Shown piece by piece: positions 49,880 to 55,836 of a stretch of DNA of 55,836 nucleotides (position 1 is the stretch's first letter; every line of letters starts with the position of its first letter). Position numbers and translations under genes: made by a program. Under the pieces are notes generated by a model. It was not told the origin of the DNA. It saw only the letters and a list, made by a program, of their open reading frames with translations, and did not search any database. The stretch is from SSF53 sp036170535 (GTDB lineage Bacteria > Spirochaetota > Leptospiria > Leptospirales > Leptonemataceae), in NCBI GenBank assembly GCA_036170535.1, contig JAVHPJ010000066.1:1-55836 (forward strand), written 5' to 3'.

Positions 49880-52800
49880 ATGCAACTGGCGGAACTGCTA
49901 TCCGGCGACCGGATCGTCATCAATCCCGAAGGCGATCCAGAGACTGTTATTCGCGAATTGGCGCGCCGGGCGGGCGCGGGCGAGCGCTCGGAGGAAATAC
50001 TCGCGCTCACTTCCGCAGACGCGCCGCCAGTGCGCGGGTATGATGCGCCCTCGCTGGCGATTCCCCATGCGCGCCTGCCGGGCTTAAAGTCGAGCGCCGC
50101 CGCGCTGGCGCTTGCCGATCGTCCGCTGAGCGTCGGCGGCGCGCGCGTCATCCTGTTGCTTTTGACGCCCGACGACGACCCGGCTGTGCATCTGAAACTG
50201 CTGGGCGGTCTTACTTCGCTCCTGCACGCAAGCGCGGATCAACTCCAGACGTGCCGCAATCCGGCCGCGGCTCTGGCGATTCTTGCCGCTGAAGAGGCCC
50301 GCACCACGCGCGCCTCGTATTACAATTTGTCGCACGCACAGTTAGCCTTTGAGTTGCAGACCGATCTCGCCGCGGGCCTCAGCTCAACGGAAGCCGCACT
50401 CCGCCTGCAACGCTACGGCGCAAACGAACTGCATAAAAGCGGCGGCGCGCCCTGGTACCGCAAGTTAGTGCGTAACTTTGTAAGCTTTTTCGCCGCGCTT
50501 TTGTGGGCGGCGGCATTGCTCTGCTATGCTCCGGGCGTGGATATGCCCCAACTGGGTCACGCCATCATCATCGTCATATTTCTGAACGGAGCCTTTTCGT
50601 ATTTACAGGAGCGCAAGAGCGATCGCGCCGTTGACGCTCTGCAGCGTTTGATGAACCGCACGGTGCGCGTGCTGCGCGACGGCGAGGAGCGCACAATCGA
50701 CGCGCGCTCGCTGGTCCCGGGCGACGTCATTTTGTTGGAAGAAGGCGACGCGGCCCCCGCCGATGCCCGGCTGATCGAGGCCTCCGGCGTGGAAGTGGAC
50801 AACTCCGCGCTGACCGGAGAATCATCAAGCGTTCGACGTTACAAGACGGAACAGCCGGTCGTGATCGCCGGGCGTTTTCTGTGGATCGAGATGCCGAACA
50901 TCGTCTTCGCCGGTTCAACCCTGATCAAGGGGCAGGGGCGCGCAGTCGTCTTTGGAACCGGCATGCAGACCGAAATCGGCGCAATCGCCAGCCTGACCAA
51001 CTCCATTCAAGCCGAGGAAAGTCCGCTGCAAAAACAACTGCGCGGCGCCGTACGCCTGATCGCCGTGCTGGCCTTCAGCCTGGGCGTCGCTCTTTTGTTA
51101 CTCGGTTGGTTTGTGGCCGGTCTGAGCTTCTTGCAAGCTTTTGTGTTCTTTATAGGGATATTCGTCGCGAATGTGCCGGAAGGCCTGTTGCCCACCGTGA
51201 CCCTGTCGCTCGCCATGGGCGTCTCGCGCATGGCAAAACGCAATGCTCTCGTGAAGAGCCTGTCCGCGGTGGAAACCCTGGGCTGCACGTCCGTAATTTG
51301 TTCAGACAAGACCGGCACGCTCACGCAAAATCTGATGATGGTAACGCGAGTCTACGCGGACCGGGCAGTTTATGAAGTTCAGGGCGAGGGCTACCGGCCG
51401 GAGGGGAGTTTTTTTCGCAATGGCGCTGAAGTTCCGGCTGCGGAACTCATGCACAACCGCGCGCTCAGAGAGTTGCTTTTCTGCGCGCACGCCTGCAACA
51501 ACGCGCGCCTGGAACAACAGGATGGAACGTGGCGAATCGCTGGCGATCCGACCGAAGGCGCGCTGCTGGCGCTGGCGGTGCGCGCCGGCATTCATGCGAT
51601 GCATCAACGCGTGCACCTGAACCCCTTCGAATCCGTGCGCAAGCGCATGAGCGTCGTGGTGCAGAGCGGCGTCGACGGCGGCAGTCAGCGCGTCGTTTAC
51701 TGCAAAGGCGCGCCGCTGGAGTTGCTGGAGCGCTGCAGTGCAATCCAGATCGGCGACGAACTCCGCACGCTGGACGACGCCGGACGCGCGGAGATACAGG
51801 CGCAGATCGACGGTTTTTCGCGTCAGGGCCTGCGCGTATTGGGGCTGGCCGCTCGAACCGACGGGCCGCTCGCGGACGCCGCCGACAACAGCATCGATGC
51901 TGTCGAAAGCCGACTGACTTTTCTGGGACTGACCGCGATGTCCGATCCGGTGCGTCCCGGAGTGCCGGAGGCGGTGCGCGCCTGTCACGGCGCCGGCATT
52001 CGCGTCATCATGATTACCGGCGACTATCCGCTTACGGCAGAGAGCATCGCGCACGAAATCGGCATCGGCGCGGGCCAGGCCGCCGTTTCCGGAGCGGAAT
52101 TGGCTGAGCTCAGCGATGCGGACTTAAGAACGCTGCTCGCCCGGGGCGAACCGATATTTGCGCGCGTGAATCCTGCACAGAAGCTGCGGATCGTCACATT
52201 GCTCAAGGAAGCCGGCGAAATTGTCGCTGTCACCGGCGACGGCGTCAACGACGGCCCCGCCCTCAAACGAGCCGATGCGGGCATTGCTATGGGCAAGCGC
52301 GGCACCGACGTGGCTCGCGAAGCGGCGCAGATCATTCTGCTCGACGACAACTTCGCCTCGATCGTTGCGGCAATCGAAGAAGGGCGAGCGATCTTCGAAA
52401 ACATCAAGCGATTCTGCGGCTACATCTTCAGCTCAAACCCGCAAGAATTGTATCCCTACGTGGTCTGGATGTTGTTTCCCGGCATGCCGCTCGCGATGAC
52501 CGTAATGGGCGTGCTCGCAGTCGACGTGGGCACCGACCTTTTGCCCGCGATGGGCCTGGGTCTTGAGCCTCCGGAAAAAGATGTTATGGAGCGCCCGCCG
52601 CGACGACCGGAAGAGACGTTGCTTTCATTGCCGTTTATTCTGCAAAACTACCTTTATCAAGGTACAATATTGAGTTTCGCCTGCTACGCCACCTACTACT
52701 TCTTCGCCTGGCGCAACGGCCTCATGCAAACCGGATTTTCGTTCTACTCTGCGCCGGCTTCGCCCGCCGCTTTGAATATGGCGCAGGCCGCGCCCCTGTA

Positions 52801-53398
52801 TCTGCAGAGTCTCACGGCCTACTTTTTCCCCACCGTGACCACCCAGATAGCAAATGTGATGTGCCGGCGCTCGCGCACCGCGTCGCTCTTCAGTCGGGAA
52901 TTTTTGACGGAGCGTCGGCGCAAGGAGCTGATCGATGCAATCGCCGCCTGGCGACCGCGTCTGCATCGCGCGCGCGTGCAGGTCGATTACGACATCGGCG
53001 AAATCGGGCGCCTGGACGCCGCACGGGCGCCCGCACATCTCGTGAGCGCGCTATTGCTGTTGCCCATTAAGTACCTGCGCCTCTCGGTTTCGCGCCTACT
53101 GTTGCGCCTCGAACGCCCGGTGCTCGGGCCCCTGCGAACCGGCCTGGTGCGCCTGTTAGACGCGCGTCCGTGGCTTTTGAATCTTTTCTCAAATCCCTTG
53201 ATCAATCTCGGCGCGGCGTTTTCGCTCGCGCTGTCAGCCGCTTTCTTTTACACTCCTTTGAGCGAGATTTACTTTTTTGCGCCCGTCGGTTGGGAAGTGT
53301 ATCTGTTTGCGTTTCACGGCGCATTTTTGCTGCTGGGCCTGGAAGAAGGAAAAAAGTGGCTGCGCAGACGGGGCCGCCCTTTGAATTTTCTGGGCTGA
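49880..53398 (+). CDS. Na+/K+-type (IIC) P-type ATPase with N-terminal PTS EIIA domain
   Basis: 1172 aa. Residues about 5-145 are a PTS EIIA type-2 (fructose/mannitol) domain with the phospho-accepting histidine H63 in SLAIPHARLPG and VILLLLTPDDDPAVHLKLLG. A cation ATPase N-domain (about 155-200) leads into the P-type ATPase: TGESSS (about 312), VANVPEGLLPTVTLSLAMG, phosphorylated D476 in CSDKTGTLTQN, GDPTEGALL, TGDGVNDGPALKRADAGIAM, and M5-M6 region AVDVGTDLLPAMGLGLEPPE followed by KDVMERPPR. The last group closely matches eukaryotic Na+/K+-ATPase alpha chains. It should pump Na+, K+ or H+ across the inner membrane, with EIIA phosphorylation possibly tuning it to sugar or nitrogen status. 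A long C-terminal extension has further membrane helices. The upstream small membrane protein gene is coupled. Confidence 0.93.
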   Translation: MQLAELLSGDRIVINPEGDPETVIRELARRAGAGERSEEILALTSADAPPVRGYDAPSLAIPHARLPGLKSSAAALALADRPLSVGGARVILLLLTPDDDPAVHLKLLGGLTSLLHASADQLQTCRNPAAALAILAAEEARTTRASYYNLSHAQLAFELQTDLAAGLSSTEAALRLQRYGANELHKSGGAPWYRKLVRNFVSFFAALLWAAALLCYAPGVDMPQLGHAIIIVIFLNGAFSYLQERKSDRAVDALQRLMNRTVRVLRDGEERTIDARSLVPGDVILLEEGDAAPADARLIEASGVEVDNSALTGESSSVRRYKTEQPVVIAGRFLWIEMPNIVFAGSTLIKGQGRAVVFGTGMQTEIGAIASLTNSIQAEESPLQKQLRGAVRLIAVLAFSLGVALLLLGWFVAGLSFLQAFVFFIGIFVANVPEGLLPTVTLSLAMGVSRMAKRNALVKSLSAVETLGCTSVICSDKTGTLTQNLMMVTRVYADRAVYEVQGEGYRPEGSFFRNGAEVPAAELMHNRALRELLFCAHACNNARLEQQDGTWRIAGDPTEGALLALAVRAGIHAMHQRVHLNPFESVRKRMSVVVQSGVDGGSQRVVYCKGAPLELLERCSAIQIGDELRTLDDAGRAEIQAQIDGFSRQGLRVLGLAARTDGPLADAADNSIDAVESRLTFLGLTAMSDPVRPGVPEAVRACHGAGIRVIMITGDYPLTAESIAHEIGIGAGQAAVSGAELAELSDADLRTLLARGEPIFARVNPAQKLRIVTLLKEAGEIVAVTGDGVNDGPALKRADAGIAMGKRGTDVAREAAQIILLDDNFASIVAAIEEGRAIFENIKRFCGYIFSSNPQELYPYVVWMLFPGMPLAMTVMGVLAVDVGTDLLPAMGLGLEPPEKDVMERPPRRPEETLLSLPFILQNYLYQGTILSFACYATYYFFAWRNGLMQTGFSFYSAPASPAALNMAQAAPLYLQSLTAYFFPTVTTQIANVMCRRSRTASLFSREFLTERRRKELIDAIAAWRPRLHRARVQVDYDIGEIGRLDAARAPAHLVSALLLLPIKYLRLSVSRLLLRLERPVLGPLRTGLVRLLDARPWLLNLFSNPLINLGAAFSLALSAAFFYTPLSEIYFFAPVGWEVYLFAFHGAFLLLGLEEGKKWLRRRGRPLNFLG

Positions 53399-53450
53399 GA
53401 CACATTAAGCGCTGCATTGAAGCATTGCAGCGCAAGGGAGTTAAGAATTC

Positions 53451-55836
53451 ATGCCGGACCTGCCGCCCGCCCCGCTGACCGCCGCCGAACTTGCCTGGAC
53501 CTGCGACCCGGCCGAATTGCCATTTGAATCCACCGCCGAACTCAGCGATCCGGACGGAATCGTGGGGCAGGCGCGCGCAGTGGAAGCGCTTGAATTCGCC
53601 ATCGGCATGCCCCGCGCCGGATTTAACGTATTCGCGCTGGGCCCCGAAGGCATTGGCAAGCGCAGCGCCATCCGACGCTTTTTTGGCGAAGCCGCCCGCT
53701 CCGCGCCGCCGCCGCAGGACTGGAGCTACGTAAACAATTTTGAAGAACCGCGCAAGCCGCGCGCCCTCGCGCTGCCGGCCGGACGCGGCGCGGGCTTTCA
53801 GAACGATATGGCGCGTTTTGTGGACGACCTGCGCGCGTCGCTGCGCTCGGCCTTCGAGAGCGACGAGTATCGCACGCGGCAACAGGCGGCGGAGGAAGAA
53901 TTCAAGGAACAACGTGAAGCGGCGCTCGCCGCAATTGAAGAGCGCGCTGAAAAGAAAAGCCTGGCCTTGTTGCGCACTCCGGTCGGCTTTGCGTTCACTC
54001 CCGTGCGAAACGGCAAGCCGCTGGCGCCGGATGAGTTTCAGACTCTGCCGGAGAACGAACGCGTCGAATTCGAAAAGGCGCTTGAGGAATTGCAGGCCGA
54101 GCTGCAGGAATCGCTGGAGCGGGCGCCCATCTGGATGCAACAGGCGCGCGAAAAGATTCGGGATCTGAATCGTCAAACAGCTACGCTCGTTGCGGGACGT
54201 TTGTTGGAAGCCTTGTTCGCCCGATACCGCGATATGGAGGCGGTCTGCGAATATCTCAATCAGGTTCGCAAAGATATCGCGGACAACGTAGAAATGGTTA
54301 TCGTCGCCGCGGCAAAAACCGATTCGCCGGTTGAAGACCTGGCGGACGGCAATCCATTGTTGCGGCGTTATCGCGTGAATCTACTGGTACGCAACGATGC
54401 CGGCGCGAGCGCCCCGGTGATTTACGAAGACGATCCGTCGTACGATCGCATGTTCGGCCGGGTCGACTACCGCGCGGAGATGGGCGCCCTGGTTACCGAT
54501 CTGCAATTGATTCGCGCCGGCGCTCTGCACCGGGCTAACGGCGGCTTTCTCCTGCTTGAAGCGCGCAAGGTCCTCATGGCGCCGCTGGTCTGGGAAGGGC
54601 TCAAACGCGCGCTGGTGTCCGGCGCCGTGCGCATCGAGTCGGCGGCTCAGGCGCTCGGCCTTTTGAGCACAGTGACGCTGGAGCCCGAACCGATTCCGCT
54701 CAGCGTCAAAATCGCGCTTACGGGCGATCGCATGATCTACTACCTGCTCAGCGCGTACGATCCGGAATTTTCACGACTCTTTAAAGTGGCCGCGGATTTT
54801 AGCGAACGATTTGATCGCGATCCGGAGGCAGTGCTGCTGTACGCGCGTTTGCTTGCTGCAATTATTCGTCGCGAACAATTACGCCCGCTTGATCGCGATG
54901 CGACCGCACGCACGCTCCAACAGGCGGCGCGGATGGCCGAAGATGCGGGCAAGCTGAGCGGCGACATGCAGCGCATTGCGGACCTTCTGCAGGAAGCGAA
55001 TTTTCAGGCGGAACGCGATCAATCTGCAAATATCCAGGCAGTGCATATTACGCGAGCGATTGAGGCGGCTACGCGGCGCGTGGACCGGATCCGCGAGCGA
55101 TTGCACGAAGAAACGCTGCACGGAACGCTGCTGCTTTCCACAGCAGGCGAGGCGGTCGGGCAGATCAACGGCCTGAGCGTGTTATCCCTCGGCGGCTTCA
55201 GCTTTGGCAGGCCGGGCCGGATCACCGCGCGCGTGCGTTTAGGCGGCGGCGAGCTGGTGGACATCGAACGCGAGGTGCAGCTCGGCGGACCGCTGCACAG
55301 CAAGGGTGTGCTGATCCTATCGGGATATTTGAGCAGCCGCTATGCGCCGGAATCGCCGCATTCCCTGCGGGCGACTATCGTATTTGAACAATCGTACGGC
55401 GGCATCGACGGCGACAGCGCCAGCTCAGCGGAGCTCTACGCCCTCTTATCCGCCATCAGTCGCGTTCCGCTTAAGCAGAGCCTGGCGGTTACGGGTTCCG
55501 TCAATCAGCAGGGGGAAATCCAGGCCATCGGCGGGGTGAACGAAAAGATCGAGGGATTTTTTGATCTATGCCAGGCGCGCGGACTCGATGGCAGCCAGGG
55601 CGTGCTGATTCCGGCGAGTAACGTGCGCCATCTGATGTTGCATGAACGCGTGCGGCGCGCCGCCGCGGAGAAACTGTTTCATATCTATCCCGTGCGAACG
55701 ATTGACGAGGGCCTCGCCCTGCTCACCGGTCGACTGGCCGGCGAACGCGGAGCGGACGGTAAGTTTCCCTTCGATTCGGTGAATCGCCTGGTGGCCGCCC
55801 GCCTGCTTGAGCTGGCGGAAAAGGCGCGCGCCGGCG
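53451..55836 (+). CDS. LonB-type ATP-dependent protease (AAA_32/Lon), 3' end outside window
   Basis: 795 residues are visible from the ATG at 53451 (GGGAG about 10 nt upstream). LonB-like order: N-terminal AAA_32 part with VGQARAVEALEFAIGMPRAG and Walker A GPEGIGKRS (about 64-72). A coiled-coil insert (about 130-260) follows, then ANGGFLLLEARKVLMAPLVW (Walker B-like region, about 365). The C-terminal Lon protease domain holds catalytic Ser in YGGIDGDSASSAELYALLSA and catalytic Lys in AIGGVNEKIEGFF. This AAA_32 group degrades damaged or regulatory proteins in the cytoplasm; many members have a reduced ATPase core. It follows the P-ATPase gene by 52 bases on the same strand. Only the extreme C-terminus is missing. 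Confidence 0.93.
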   Translation, partial: MPDLPPAPLTAAELAWTCDPAELPFESTAELSDPDGIVGQARAVEALEFAIGMPRAGFNVFALGPEGIGKRSAIRRFFGEAARSAPPPQDWSYVNNFEEPRKPRALALPAGRGAGFQNDMARFVDDLRASLRSAFESDEYRTRQQAAEEEFKEQREAALAAIEERAEKKSLALLRTPVGFAFTPVRNGKPLAPDEFQTLPENERVEFEKALEELQAELQESLERAPIWMQQAREKIRDLNRQTATLVAGRLLEALFARYRDMEAVCEYLNQVRKDIADNVEMVIVAAAKTDSPVEDLADGNPLLRRYRVNLLVRNDAGASAPVIYEDDPSYDRMFGRVDYRAEMGALVTDLQLIRAGALHRANGGFLLLEARKVLMAPLVWEGLKRALVSGAVRIESAAQALGLLSTVTLEPEPIPLSVKIALTGDRMIYYLLSAYDPEFSRLFKVAADFSERFDRDPEAVLLYARLLAAIIRREQLRPLDRDATARTLQQAARMAEDAGKLSGDMQRIADLLQEANFQAERDQSANIQAVHITRAIEAATRRVDRIRERLHEETLHGTLLLSTAGEAVGQINGLSVLSLGGFSFGRPGRITARVRLGGGELVDIEREVQLGGPLHSKGVLILSGYLSSRYAPESPHSLRATIVFEQSYGGIDGDSASSAELYALLSAISRVPLKQSLAVTGSVNQQGEIQAIGGVNEKIEGFFDLCQARGLDGSQGVLIPASNVRHLMLHERVRRAAAEKLFHIYPVRTIDEGLALLTGRLAGERGADGKFPFDSVNRLVAARLLELAEKARAG

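Noticed and set aside
53202..54176. 324-codon minus-strand frame spanning the P-ATPase/LonB junction
   Set aside because: Crosses two real genes in antisense; no motif or ribosome site.

Overview
The window reads as chromosomal DNA of a high-GC spirochaete of the Leptospira/Leptonema/Turneriella branch. This is an inference from gene content and was not tested by phylogeny. Pointers are a DUF1574-like protein paired with an MBOAT acyltransferase, a spirochaete-style lipobox, PP2C and class III cyclase signalling proteins, a Na+/K+-type P-ATPase and a FliG-related protein. Genes are dense on both strands, with many 4-nt or 1-nt gene junctions. I saw no rRNA, tRNA, CRISPR array or insertion sequence. 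No gene-free stretch exceeds 300 bases; the two largest gaps are 3984-4270 and 15977-16265.

Layout. 1-3983 (minus) is the 5' part of a very large SpvB/FG-GAP/RHS secreted protein that runs off the window. 4271-9733 (minus) is an efflux locus (TetR regulator, RND pump, TolC-like channel) with a double inverted-repeat operator but no membrane-fusion adaptor. 9822-11420 is a PD40/OmpA envelope protein. 11485-15976 is a two-gene nuclease/helicase pair that looks like a divergent Hachiman (HamAB) anti-phage system. 16266-18281 holds a membrane adenylate cyclase and a small membrane protein. 18295-20232 is a lower-GC patch with a frameshifted HicB antitoxin, an AlbA_2 (Schlafen-type) protein, an orphan XRE antitoxin and a possible toxin remnant; with the HamAB-like pair it resembles a defence island. 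20229-22884 is an O-acylation pair (MBOAT plus DUF1574-like).

23018-25773 carries argJ and an aromatic amino-acid ammonia-lyase, convergent and overlapping. 25917-30498 is a signalling operon: a degenerate PP2C-like protein, an active-looking 7TM-SpoIIE phosphatase and a LytTR response regulator. 31241-33973 encodes a DUF4157 protein with a glycosyltransferase-like middle and a C-terminal OTU cysteine protease, probably a secreted multi-domain effector. 34175-36223 encodes a pectin-acetylesterase family enzyme and an ankyrin lipoprotein. 36297-39456 includes a 30-aa basic protein, a sensor kinase, a zinc-ribbon protein and pyrD. 39605-43814 has a duplicated-domain exported protein, an uncharacterised protein, slyD, a soluble MotA-loop/FliG-C fusion and a LolA-like exported protein.

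43944-48920 is a 1658-aa kinase-ATPase-GAF-cyclase. 48960-49541 is a LOG-family protein. 49632-53398 is a small membrane protein coupled to a P-type ATPase carrying an N-terminal PTS EIIA domain. 53451 to the end is a LonB-type protease cut by the window edge.

The most unusual items are the DUF4157/GT/OTU effector, the MotA-FliG fusion, the EIIA-P-ATPase fusion and the divergent HamAB-like pair.
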